A DNA stretch of 64,000 bases from BOG-908 sp965198825 (GTDB lineage Bacteria > Pseudomonadota > Alphaproteobacteria > Acetobacterales > Acetobacteraceae), in assembly GCA_965198825.1 (NCBI GenBank), contig CBDAQB010000003.1:372001-436000 (forward strand), given 5' to 3'. Below the pieces are notes generated by a model. That model was not told the DNA's origin, searched no databases, and saw nothing but the letters and a program-made list of their open reading frames with translations. The position numbers and the translations under genes were made by a program. The first letter of the stretch is position 1. Every line of letters begins with the position of its first letter. This document shows positions 9,077 through 16,751 of the stretch, piece after piece.

Positions 9077-9768
9077 GGGTTGCGCTTGGCGGTTGCCGCC
9101 CCGCGTCGTACGGCGACGATCTCCGCAAGGATGCTCAGCGCGATTTCGGCCGCACTGACTGCGCCAAGTGCCAGCCCGACAGGGCCGCGTATACGGCCGA
9201 GCGAGTCGGGTCCGTGTCCCAGGGCAGCGAGGCGCTCCAGGCGGCTCGCCTGGGTTTTTCGGGAGCCAAGGGCGCCAATGTAGAAGGCGTGTCCCCGCAG
9301 GGCACGGTCGAGTGCCGGGTCGTCGAGCTTGGGGTCGTGGGTAAGCGTGACGATCGCCGTGCGGCTATCGACGGAGAGGGCGTCGATCGCCTCGTCCGGC
9401 CAGGCGTGCGAGAGGGTGACGCCGGGGAAGCGCTCCGCTGTCGCGAAGCGTCGCCGCGGGTCGATGATGGTCACCGCGTAGCCGAGAGGGTCGGCGAGAA
9501 TGGCCAGCGCCTGTGCGACATGAACGGCGCCGACGACGAGCAGGCGGTAGGCGGGGGCGTGCACCTGCAGGAACCAGCGTTCGCCGTCCACTTCGGCGAT
9601 GCGGCTGTCGTCGCGCGCGAGCGCTAGGCTGGCGGCGTCCTGGAGGCCGGCGATGGCGGGCTGATCAGGCAGGATAAACTGGGTACCGTCCGAAAGCCGG
9701 GTCGCCAGCACGGCGGCCGGGCCGCTCGATTGCGCCTCCAGCAGCCGCTGGAGCGTCTGCGGCGTCAC
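9073..9768 (-). CDS. xdhC: XdhC family protein, Rossmann (C-terminal) domain
   Basis: 231 residues carrying the XdhC C-terminal Rossmann domain: LLVVGAVHVAQALA, DPRRRFATAERFPG, TLTHDPKLDDPAL and FYIGALGSRKT are typical. XdhC binds molybdenum cofactor and protects and delivers it to xanthine-dehydrogenase-like enzymes. The N-terminal XdhC/CoxI domain is a separate upstream gene here. A GTG start at 9768 is chosen because it overlaps the stop of that gene (GTGA). The longer open frame upstream has no coding character. Confidence 0.85.
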   Translation of the reverse strand: MTPQTLQRLLEAQSSGPAAVLATRLSDGTQFILPDQPAIAGLQDAASLALARDDSRIAEVDGERWFLQVHAPAYRLLVVGAVHVAQALAILADPLGYAVTIIDPRRRFATAERFPGVTLSHAWPDEAIDALSVDSRTAIVTLTHDPKLDDPALDRALRGHAFYIGALGSRKTQASRLERLAALGHGPDSLGRIRGPVGLALGAVSAAEIALSILAEIVAVRRGAATAKRNP

Positions 9769-10082
9769 TCCAGGCGCTCGATGAAAACAGTCAGCCGGCC
9801 GCCGCAGGCGAGACCGACTTCCCAGGCCCGCTCGTCGGTCACGCCGAACTCGAGAAGCTGAGGTGCGCCGTTCTGGAGGGTGGCGCCCGCAGCCTCGACG
9901 ACAGCGCCTTCGATGCAGCCGCCGCTCACCGATCCGGCCAGCCGCCCGTTTGGGGTTACGGCGAGGCGGCTGCCGCGCGGCCGGGGCGAACTGCCCCAGG
10001 TATCCACCACGGTTGCGAGTGCGACTTGCTCGCCCGATTTCCGCCAGCTGGCGGCAGTGCTCAATATGTCCTCGCTGTCCAT
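9765..10082 (-). CDS. XdhC/CoxI N-terminal domain protein
   Basis: 105 residues matching the XdhC_CoxI N-terminal domain: VALATVVDTWGSSPRPRGSR, GSVSGGCIEGAVVE and LACGGRLTVF are diagnostic. In many proteobacteria this domain is fused to the Rossmann domain. Here the two halves are separate, translationally coupled genes. It is the first gene of a five-gene minus-strand operon (this gene, xdhC, mocA, the 168-residue protein, the lipoprotein). The 119 bases upstream separate it from the T5orf172 gene. Confidence 0.88.
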   Translation of the reverse strand: MDSEDILSTAASWRKSGEQVALATVVDTWGSSPRPRGSRLAVTPNGRLAGSVSGGCIEGAVVEAAGATLQNGAPQLLEFGVTDERAWEVGLACGGRLTVFIERLE

Positions 10083-10201
10083 CCGGCCGCGTCCCCTTCA
10101 AGGCGATGGAGCAACGCGCATGATGGGCGGGCGCTTCCCCAAAGCGCCAAGATTGGGTCGGCCGGCGCCGGCGTCCACCAGTCGGCGGTTCGGCGAGCCC
10201 G

Positions 10202-11185
10202 CTAGCCGACTGCCGCGAAGGCCTCCAGAACGTCCTCTTCGGCCGGTTCCCTCGCAGGGGCTCGCACCGGCGCCTCCTCGTCCAGCGGAAGCAGCGTCTC
10301 GTACGACCAGCGCAGCATACGGGCGAAGCGGTAGCGCAGCTCCGCATTGCCTTCGGCGGCTTCAACGGCCGTTACGAAGGCGAGGGTGATGGATTTGGCC
10401 TCTTCCGCCATGGCCCGGTGGTGCTCGGGCTCGGGCTCAAAGCCCAGGTCCAGGCATCCGGCGATGTAGCTACGGCAGGCCAGCGAGAATCGGTCGGGCG
10501 TCTCGGCCTCGTCGCAACGGGCGTGGGCACGTTTCTCGAAAACCTGCCTCCACGCCTTGCGGAAGTTCGCCACGTGACCTTCCGCCGCGAAGCGGGTGGC
10601 CATCTCGGCCATGCAGTAATAGTTTCCTGCCGCTGCTCCCTGCTTGAGCAGGCGCATCGCCCGCCTGGCGCCGCCTCGCGCGCTTCCTGGCAGTTTCAGA
10701 AGGAGCACACCGAGGCGCTCCAGTGCCACTGTCGAGCCGGCGTTTGCCGCTGCCTCGTAGAGCCTCGCCGCTTCGGAGATGTCCTGCAGTGTATCGCCCG
10801 TGCCGTGGTAGTGCCGGTCTGCTTCGGCGAGCAGGCGCGCGCGCACCGTGGCGCGGGACAAGACGGTGTGCGCAGGCATGGTAGCGTCGCCCGTCGACGC
10901 CGCATGAGCCTGGATGATGCGGATGATGTCTCCCGGCGAGCCGCGGAAAAACTCACGGTTCGGAACGACGCGCAGGCCAAGGCGGTCAAGCTCCCCATGC
11001 ACCTGGCGCTCGGCCCAGATGCAGTCGGCAAATTCCTGTTCGAACGCCAATACGAAGGGGGTGGCTACCCCGCTGGCAGCAGAAAGCTCGGCCGCGCGCT
11101 CGGCTGGCGACCTCGTCGTCCGGCCTACCTTGGCCAATCCAGGGATGGTCGAGTTGACCATGACATACACTGTGCCTCGCTCCAT
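10202..11185 (-). CDS. T5orf172 (GIY-YIG-like) domain protein with Sel1-like repeats
   Basis: 327 residues. The first ~95 match the T5orf172 DNA-binding/GIY-YIG-related domain: VYVMVNSTIPGLAKVGRTTRSPAERAAEL in two blocks, then a histidine-led helix and NREFFRGS. The middle (about 150-240) has Sel1-like helical pairs (AARLYEAAANAGSTVALERLG, MRLLKQGAAAGNYYCM). The C-terminus is acidic. The ATG at 11185 is preceded by a strong GGAGGAT site. The family occurs both in phage-derived and chromosomal proteins, and its role is not known. Nothing else phage-like is nearby. Confidence 0.8.
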   Translation of the reverse strand: MERGTVYVMVNSTIPGLAKVGRTTRSPAERAAELSAASGVATPFVLAFEQEFADCIWAERQVHGELDRLGLRVVPNREFFRGSPGDIIRIIQAHAASTGDATMPAHTVLSRATVRARLLAEADRHYHGTGDTLQDISEAARLYEAAANAGSTVALERLGVLLLKLPGSARGGARRAMRLLKQGAAAGNYYCMAEMATRFAAEGHVANFRKAWRQVFEKRAHARCDEAETPDRFSLACRSYIAGCLDLGFEPEPEHHRAMAEEAKSITLAFVTAVEAAEGNAELRYRFARMLRWSYETLLPLDEEAPVRAPAREPAEEDVLEAFAAVG

Positions 11186-11451
11186 GGCAGATCCTCCAGG
11201 CGGTCGCGTGCGCTCGTTACGAAGTCGCAACCTAGAGTTAGGCAGTCCCAGACGATACAGGCACTTCAGCTAAAAGCGCCTCCAAGCGGCGGTATCACGA
11301 AAAAGTGATCAATTATAACAGAATTGTGTATTGCGAATCGCGCCGCAAGCGAGGCCGTAAGCTGCGCTTCGTCATCCGGGCGCTGTGCCTAGTTGACAGC
11401 CGGTCATGGCATGGTCTTCATCCGCCGCCCGCACTCCGGACCTCCTCCCCC

Positions 11452-12234
11452 ATGCCCCCGCGCCGAAAAGCCATTGCCCAGCCACAGGCCAGCAGCCTGT
11501 TCGAGACCGTGAAAACCCTGGTTTATGCGGGGCTGATCGCCCTTGTAGTGCGCACGATCGCCTTCGAGCCGTTCAATATCCCATCCGGCTCGATGATCCC
11601 GACCCTGCAGGTCGGCGATTTCCTGTTCGTCAGCAAATACAGCTACGGCTACTCGCGTTTTTCGATGCCCTTTTCGCCTGCGCTGTTTTCGGGACGCATC
11701 CTCGGCTCCGTGCCGCACCGGGGCGATGTCGTGGTATTCCGTTTCACGCGCGATACGTCCATCGACTACGTGAAGCGGGTCATCGGCCTGCCAGGCGACC
11801 ATATTCAGGTGAAGGCCGGCCAGCTCTATATCAACGGTGCCGAGGTGCCGCGCACGCCGGTCGGCGACTACGAGGCTTCCGACGAGAACGGCACGAAGGT
11901 GCTGACGAAGGAATATATTGAAAGCCTGCCGAACGGGCCGAAGCACCCAATCATTAAATACTCGGATGATCCGCGCGGCATGACCGGCGACGTCGATGCC
12001 AACAACACCGATGAATACGTGGTCCCGCCGGACGAACTCTTCATGATGGGCGACAACCGCGACAACTCGTCGGACAGCCGCTTCATGAACAGCCTCGGCT
12101 TCGTGCCGATGGAGAACCTGGTCGGGCGTGCCCAATTCATCTTCTTCAGCTTCGATGCCCAGGATCCCTGGTGGCAGTTCTGGATGTGGCCGGCGGAAAT
12201 CCGCTGGGGACGTCTGCTGAAAGGCGTGGATTGA
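11452..12234 (+). CDS. lepB: Signal peptidase I
   Basis: 260 residues. A single N-terminal membrane segment (about 20-38) is followed by the catalytic serine S47 in PSGSMIPTL and the general base K108 in DYVKRVIGLPGD. The box MGDNRDNSSDSR closes the active-site fold. The enzyme cleaves signal peptides on the periplasmic face. The ATG at 11452 is the first start that leaves a normal cytoplasmic tail; the longer open frame begins at 11305. The rnc start overlaps its stop, giving a lepB-rnc-era operon. Confidence 0.94.
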   Translation: MPPRRKAIAQPQASSLFETVKTLVYAGLIALVVRTIAFEPFNIPSGSMIPTLQVGDFLFVSKYSYGYSRFSMPFSPALFSGRILGSVPHRGDVVVFRFTRDTSIDYVKRVIGLPGDHIQVKAGQLYINGAEVPRTPVGDYEASDENGTKVLTKEYIESLPNGPKHPIIKYSDDPRGMTGDVDANNTDEYVVPPDELFMMGDNRDNSSDSRFMNSLGFVPMENLVGRAQFIFFSFDAQDPWWQFWMWPAEIRWGRLLKGVD

Positions 12235-12935
12235 GCGCCCAGGAGACCGCCTCCAAGCGCGTGGCTTTCGCCGAGACTCTTGTCGGCCACCATTTCGCCC
12301 GCGCCGACCTTCTCACCCAGGCACTGACTCACCGCTCGGCAAGCCAGGGGCGCAGGCGAAGCCGCGAGCGCGGGCCTTCCAACGAAAGGCTGGAGTTCAT
12401 CGGCGACAGGGTCCTCGGGCTGGCGATGGCCGAATGGCTCGCGGAGCGTTTTCCGGGCGAGCAGGAAGGTCAGCTTGGACCGAGGCATGCGCATCTGGTG
12501 TCGCGCGAGGCGGTCGCCGCCGTGGCGGAGCGCATCGGGCTGGCGAACGCGCTGAATATCGGCGCCAACGAGGCGCTTTCAGGGGTCGGCCGGCTAGCGA
12601 CAGTGCTGGCGGACGCGCTCGAAGCGCTGCTCGGGGCGCTTTTCCTCGATGGCGGCCTGGATCCTGCGCGCGCCTTCATCCGCCGCGCGTGGGCGGAGCC
12701 GATGGGCGCCCAAGTGCTGCCGCCGAAAGATGCCAAGACCGCGCTACAGGAATTCTGCCTGGCCAGGCACGAACCGCTGCCCGTCTATAAAGTGCTTTCC
12801 AGCGACGGGCCGTCGCACGAGCCCTGCTTCGTCATCGAGGTCTCGGCCCATGGCAAGTCGGGGATCGGGCGGGCGGGCAGCAAGCGCCTGGCAGAGCGGC
12901 AGGCGGCCGCAGAGCTGCTCGCGAAATTGCCATGA
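12231..12935 (+). CDS. rnc: Ribonuclease III
   Basis: 234 residues. The RNase III signature NERLEFIGDRVLGL contains the acidic catalytic residues, with DALEALLGALFLDGG supplying the second acidic pair. A double-stranded RNA-binding domain follows (about 160-232, ending RAGSKRLAERQAAAELL). It processes rRNA precursors and structured RNAs. The TTG start at 12231 overlaps the lepB stop (TTGA), and the stop overlaps era (ATGA), so translation is probably coupled. A longer frame begins at 12171 inside lepB but is not needed. Confidence 0.93.
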   Translation: MSAQETASKRVAFAETLVGHHFARADLLTQALTHRSASQGRRRSRERGPSNERLEFIGDRVLGLAMAEWLAERFPGEQEGQLGPRHAHLVSREAVAAVAERIGLANALNIGANEALSGVGRLATVLADALEALLGALFLDGGLDPARAFIRRAWAEPMGAQVLPPKDAKTALQEFCLARHEPLPVYKVLSSDGPSHEPCFVIEVSAHGKSGIGRAGSKRLAERQAAAELLAKLP

Positions 12936-13843
12936 GCGAGACGCACGACGAGGTGTCGCGCTGCGGCTTTGTGGCACTCGTCGGCGCGCCCAACGCCGGC
13001 AAATCCACGCTTCTGAACAAGATGGCCGGGGCGAAGCTCTCCATCGTCAGCCCCAAGGCGCAGACCACGCGCTTTCGCATCCTCGGCATCCTGCTGCGCG
13101 GCGGGGCGCAGATCCTTCTGGTCGATACGCCAGGCATCTTCGCGCCGCGCCGAAAGCTCGACCGCGCCATGGTGGCGGCCGCCTGGACCGGCTCCGACGA
13201 TGCCGACCTCACCCTCTTCCTGGTCGATTCGCGCACCGGCGTCACCGAGCAGGTGACTTCCATCGCCGAGCGGCTCGCCAAGACCGGCCGGCGCACCTGG
13301 CTGATCCTGAACAAGGTCGATGCCGTGCCGCGGCCAAGGCTGCTGCCGCTGACAGAGGCGCTGACGGCGCTCGGATCGTTCGAGCAGACCTTCTTCGTGA
13401 GCGCGCTCACCGCTGACGGCGTCTCTGACCTGCTCGACGTGGTCGCGCGCAACCTGCCCGAGGGGCCGCATCTCTACCCGGACGACGAGATCACCGACCT
13501 GCCCGACCGGCTGCTCGCCGCCGAAATCGTCCGAGAGCAGATTTTCCTGCAGACCCACGAGGAAGTGCCCTACGGCACCACCGTCGAAACCGAAAGCTTC
13601 ACGGAGCGGCCGGACGGTTCTGTGCGCATCGATGCCACCATCTATGTCGCGCGCGCCGGGCAGAAGGCGATCCTGATCGGCGAAGGCGGCGCGCGCGTGC
13701 GCGACATCGGCGCCAAGGCACGCGGACATCTCGGCCATCTCCTCGAAAGGCAGGTCCATCTCTTCCTTAACGTTAAAGAACGTTCAGGCTGGGACGAGGA
13801 CAGGGCGCGGCTCAGGGCGATCGGCCTGGATGATCCGGACTGA
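12932..13843 (+). CDS. era: GTPase Era
   Basis: 303 residues with the GTPase motifs GAPNAGKS (G1), DTPG (G3) and NKVD (G4), followed by a C-terminal KH domain carrying GEGGARVRDIGAKARGHL. Era binds the 3' end of 16S rRNA and helps 30S subunit maturation. It is the last gene of the lepB-rnc-era operon. The pairing with RNase III is conserved and makes functional sense. A short GGCGG/CCGCC hairpin lies just after the stop. Confidence 0.96.
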   Translation: MSETHDEVSRCGFVALVGAPNAGKSTLLNKMAGAKLSIVSPKAQTTRFRILGILLRGGAQILLVDTPGIFAPRRKLDRAMVAAAWTGSDDADLTLFLVDSRTGVTEQVTSIAERLAKTGRRTWLILNKVDAVPRPRLLPLTEALTALGSFEQTFFVSALTADGVSDLLDVVARNLPEGPHLYPDDEITDLPDRLLAAEIVREQIFLQTHEEVPYGTTVETESFTERPDGSVRIDATIYVARAGQKAILIGEGGARVRDIGAKARGHLGHLLERQVHLFLNVKERSGWDEDRARLRAIGLDDPD

Positions 13844-13948
13844 GGGGCGGATACGAACCGCCGGATTCACTTGAAGAAACCACGCATTCGGCCAAGATTG
13901 AACAGCAAGCGGCCTCACTGACCCAGCCGCGATCCGAGGATCAAACCC

Positions 13949-14728
13949 ATGGCTTACACACCCAATTTCCGCGGGTACGCAGCGCCCGCCGCCGGCGTTG
14001 CAGGCGCCGCGGCGATCGACCAGGGACTGCGCGCCTACATGCTGCGCGTCTATAACTGGATGGCCAGCGGCCTGCTGCTGACCGGCGTCGTCGCCTACGG
14101 CATCGCCAACACGCCGTCTGCGCTCGCGCTGTTCTATCGCACGGTGCAGACCGACTACGGCATACGCGTGCAGCCCACCGGGCTCGGGACGTTGTCGATG
14201 TTTGCTCCGCTTGCCTTCGTGCTCGTGCTGAGCTTCGGCGTTAACCGGCTGTCGCGGCAGTCCGTGCAGGCGCTCTACTGGGCATTCTGCGTCGCGATGG
14301 GCGCCAGCCTGACGAACATCTTTCTGCTTTACGCGCACGACAGCATCGCCCGCGTGTTCTTCATCTCGGCCGCGATGTTCGCCGGCATGTCCATCTGGGG
14401 CTACACGACTAAAACAGATCTTTCCCGAATGGGCAGCTTTCTGATCATGGGGCTGTTCGGCATCGTCATCGCCAGCGTGGTGAACATGTTCGTGCATAGC
14501 AGCGCGGTCCAGTTCGCCGTCAGCCTAATCGGCGTCGTGGTGTTCACTGGCCTCACCGCCTATGACACGCAGCGCATCAAGGCGACATATGCACAGTTTG
14601 CCTATTCCGAAGGCGTCGAGGGTGCTGCGAAGCGCAGCGTTTACGACGCGCTCAGCTTGTATCTGAACTTCATCAATCTGTTCATGATCATGCTGCAGCT
14701 GACGGGTAACCGTAACAGCAACAACTGA
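13949..14728 (+). CDS. Bax inhibitor-1 / YccA family membrane protein
   Basis: 259 residues with seven hydrophobic segments and the BI-1 family features: an N-terminal DQGLRAYMLRVYNWMASGLLLTG block split over the first helix, FISAAMFAGMSIWGY in the middle, and GLTAYDTQRIK with the conserved aspartate near the end. Family members are inner-membrane proteins proposed to leak calcium or protons or to regulate proteases. The substrate is unknown. The gene is single, begins 105 bases after era, and ends at a repeat copy shared with the convergent carD. Confidence 0.9.
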   Translation: MAYTPNFRGYAAPAAGVAGAAAIDQGLRAYMLRVYNWMASGLLLTGVVAYGIANTPSALALFYRTVQTDYGIRVQPTGLGTLSMFAPLAFVLVLSFGVNRLSRQSVQALYWAFCVAMGASLTNIFLLYAHDSIARVFFISAAMFAGMSIWGYTTKTDLSRMGSFLIMGLFGIVIASVVNMFVHSSAVQFAVSLIGVVVFTGLTAYDTQRIKATYAQFAYSEGVEGAAKRSVYDALSLYLNFINLFMIMLQLTGNRNSNN

Positions 14729-14766
14729 TCGAGCATGCTGGCTTTGGGAAGATCCTGAAGCCAGCA

Positions 14767-14877
14767 GTTCTTTTTTGAAAAAAAGAACCAAAAAACTTTT
14801 ACGACTTCGGGCCGCGCCTTTCCGTTACCCGACGCCAAGTGGCAAAAGTTTTTTGCTTCTTTTTTTCAAAAAAGAAG
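14767..14877. repeat. Nested-palindrome repeat, copy 4
   Basis: Orientation F (GTTC..GAACC left, GCTTC..GAAG right). It lies between the convergent BI-1 and carD genes. The right edge is 10 bases from the carD stop. Confidence 0.93.
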
Positions 14878-14887
14878 ACGCTTCCTT

Positions 14888-15856
14888 CTACGCGTCAGGA
14901 GCGTCAGGCGCGTCTTCCTCAACAGGCTTCTGCGCGATCACGGTCTTGAGGAAGTCCGCCAACTTCTGAGCAGCAGCCGGCTTGTCGATGCCATCCAGCG
15001 CACCGAGTTCAGCGGCGAGACGATCCATAGCGGCCTCATAGATCTGGCGCTCTGAAAAGCTCTGGTCGGGCTGGCCGGCGTTGCGGTGCAGGTCGCGCAC
15101 CACTTCTGCGATGGCGAGGGGGTCGCCCGAGTTGATCTTCGCCTCGTATTCCTGGGCGCGGCGAGACCACATGGTGCGCTTGATTCGCGCGCGTCCCCGC
15201 AACACGGTCATGGCTTCGTCGAACATCTTGCGCGTGGCGAGCTTGCGCAGGCCGGCGGTGCGCGCCTTGCTGACGGGCACGCGCAGGGTCATGCGGTTTT
15301 CTTCAAAGGTGATGTGGATCAACTCGAGCTTGTGCCCCGCGATCTCCTCGGTCGCGATGCGCTCGACACGGCCAACACCGTGAGTCGGATAGACGACGTG
15401 GTCGCCCTCGACGAAGTTCTCGGCTTTTGCCATGGCGCGCGGCGGCGGCATGATGCGGCCCGGGCCCATCGAGGGGGAGCGGCCCATGTTGTGCGACATC
15501 TGCATGGGAGCCGCGTCGTTCGCCGGGCGCGCGGGGGCAGGGGCAGCAGCGGCGGGAGCCGGCGCGGAGGCGGCGGTAGCGGTGGCGATAGGAGCAGCCG
15601 GGGCTTCCGGTGCTTCAGGCTCAGCTTCGACAGCCTCGGTCACACCGGGAACGGCAGCGGCCTTCGGCTTCTTGGCTTCGGTCTCGCCGGCCGCGATGTC
15701 GGCAGGCTTCGTCTCGGCGGCTTTCGACACGGCAGGCTTTGCTTCGGGGGCCTTGGCCTCGGTGGGTGCGGCCTTGTTGGCTGGCTTGGTCGGCACGGCC
15801 TCTGCAGGCGGTGCGGCGCGCTTGGCACTGGACTTTGATGGCACTTGCTTGGGCAA
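14888..15856 (-). CDS. carD: CarD family transcriptional regulator with long Ala/Pro/Glu extension
   Basis: 322 residues. The CarD RNA-polymerase-interacting domain starts near residue 146 (FVEGDHVVYPTHGVGRVERI) and is followed by the helical DNA-contacting part (MWSRRAQEYEAKINSGD). CarD stabilises the open promoter complex at rRNA and other promoters. The first ~145 residues are low-complexity Ala/Lys/Pro/Glu, unlike the usual ~160-170-residue alphaproteobacterial form. An internal methionine (MAKAENFVEGD) would give that shorter form, so the extension may be an annotation choice. Its steady alanine/lysine coding pattern argues that it is translated. Confidence 0.88.
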   Translation of the reverse strand: MPKQVPSKSSAKRAAPPAEAVPTKPANKAAPTEAKAPEAKPAVSKAAETKPADIAAGETEAKKPKAAAVPGVTEAVEAEPEAPEAPAAPIATATAASAPAPAAAAPAPARPANDAAPMQMSHNMGRSPSMGPGRIMPPPRAMAKAENFVEGDHVVYPTHGVGRVERIATEEIAGHKLELIHITFEENRMTLRVPVSKARTAGLRKLATRKMFDEAMTVLRGRARIKRTMWSRRAQEYEAKINSGDPLAIAEVVRDLHRNAGQPDQSFSERQIYEAAMDRLAAELGALDGIDKPAAAQKLADFLKTVIAQKPVEEDAPDAPDA

Positions 15857-16032
15857 CTCCTATTGGGCCAACGGCCAAAGTCCATCCAGCCGCCCAAGTT
15901 GATTGAGCGAGCCATGAAGGATTTCTGCCGCTGACGGACGATCAACGCCGCTGCTCACCTTGTGCAGGGTAAGCGCTATCGCAAGCGTCAAGCCCTAGCA
16001 GCTTTTTCGCGAAAAGTCAGCATCCAAGGCAG

Positions 16033-16057
16033 GCGCCGGACGCGGCACGTCCGGCGC
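16033..16057 (-). terminator. Hairpin downstream of fdxA
   Basis: A perfect 10-bp inverted repeat, GCGCCGGACG and CGTCCGGCGC, with a 5-base loop. It lies 20 bases past the fdxA stop on the minus strand. A T-rich run (CTTTT) appears about 20 bases further on, so it is a plausible though not classical terminator between fdxA and carD. Confidence 0.5.
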
Positions 16058-16076
16058 ACAATTGCTTGAAGAGCCG

Positions 16077-16409
16077 CTAGGGCGTTCCGGGTTCCGCGGA
16101 GAGCAACGCGGCCTTGCCTGGCTTGTCTTTCCACGCGTCGGCGTCCTCGGGTGGCGTCCCCTTGCGTACAATGTTCGGCCACTGCACCGAGAAGGTGCGG
16201 TTCTGTTCGGCCCAGGCGGTCGCCCGGTCGTCGCTATCGGGCAGGATCGCTTCGGCGGGGCACTCCGGTTCGCAGACGCCGCAGTCGATGCATTCGTCCG
16301 GATTGATGACGAGCATGTTCTCGCCGACATAGAAGCAGTCCACCGGACAGACTTCGACGCAATCCATGTATTTGCACTTGATGCAGTTCTCGGTGACCAC
16401 GTAGGTCAT
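16077..16409 (-). CDS. fdxA: Seven-iron ferredoxin (FdxA)
   Basis: 110 residues. Two cysteine groups, CIKCKYMDCVEVCPVDC and CIDCGVCEPECP, match the 3Fe-4S/4Fe-4S ferredoxins of the FdxA type, with the usual C-terminal tail. It is a soluble low-potential electron carrier. The ATG at 16409 has GGAGA a few bases upstream; a TTG at 16421 is less likely. It lies between the S4-domain gene and carD, a neighbourhood conserved across Alphaproteobacteria. Confidence 0.93.
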   Translation of the reverse strand: MTYVVTENCIKCKYMDCVEVCPVDCFYVGENMLVINPDECIDCGVCEPECPAEAILPDSDDRATAWAEQNRTFSVQWPNIVRKGTPPEDADAWKDKPGKAALLSAEPGTP

Positions 16410-16474
16410 CGGCGTCTCCAAATTCTTGCGCTAAGCGGCGCGGATATGCAGGCGTTGCAGGCTGGACGCAAGGT

Positions 16475-16741
16475 TCAGCCGGCCGGGTCGAGCTCCTCAT
16501 ATAAGGTGCGTGCCTCGGGGGCTGCACCTCGCCGCTCGGACAATCCTAGGACGCGTACCACGCGTACGCCCGAGTACAGCGGTAAAGTGAGCACATCCCC
16601 CGGGCGGATCTTGGCGTGCGGCTTGTCCGTCGGCTGGCGGTTGATGCGGACAAGACCGGCTTCGACCATGGCGGCGCACTCGGTTCGTTGCGAGGCGAAG
16701 CGCGCGCACCACAGCCATTTGTCCAGCCTTTGATGCTCCAT
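16475..16741 (-). CDS. S4 domain RNA-binding protein (HslR-like)
   Basis: 88 residues. The S4 fold is visible as RLDKWLWCARFASQRTECAAMVEAGLVRIN in two blocks, followed by KIRPGDVL. Homologues such as HslR bind structured RNA, including stalled 50S-peptidyl-tRNA complexes. The start ATG at 16741 is 10 bases after the helicase stop on the same strand, so the two are cotranscribed. The upstream part of the open frame overlaps the helicase gene and is not used. Confidence 0.88.
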   Translation of the reverse strand: MEHQRLDKWLWCARFASQRTECAAMVEAGLVRINRQPTDKPHAKIRPGDVLTLPLYSGVRVVRVLGLSERRGAAPEARTLYEELDPAG

Positions 16742-16751
16742 CAAGCCGCAG

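Noticed and set aside
14775..14969. Small Lys/Phe-rich proteins encoded by the repeats
   Set aside because: The frames run on both strands of every copy, lack ribosome sites and change with each spacer, so they are by-products of the palindrome.
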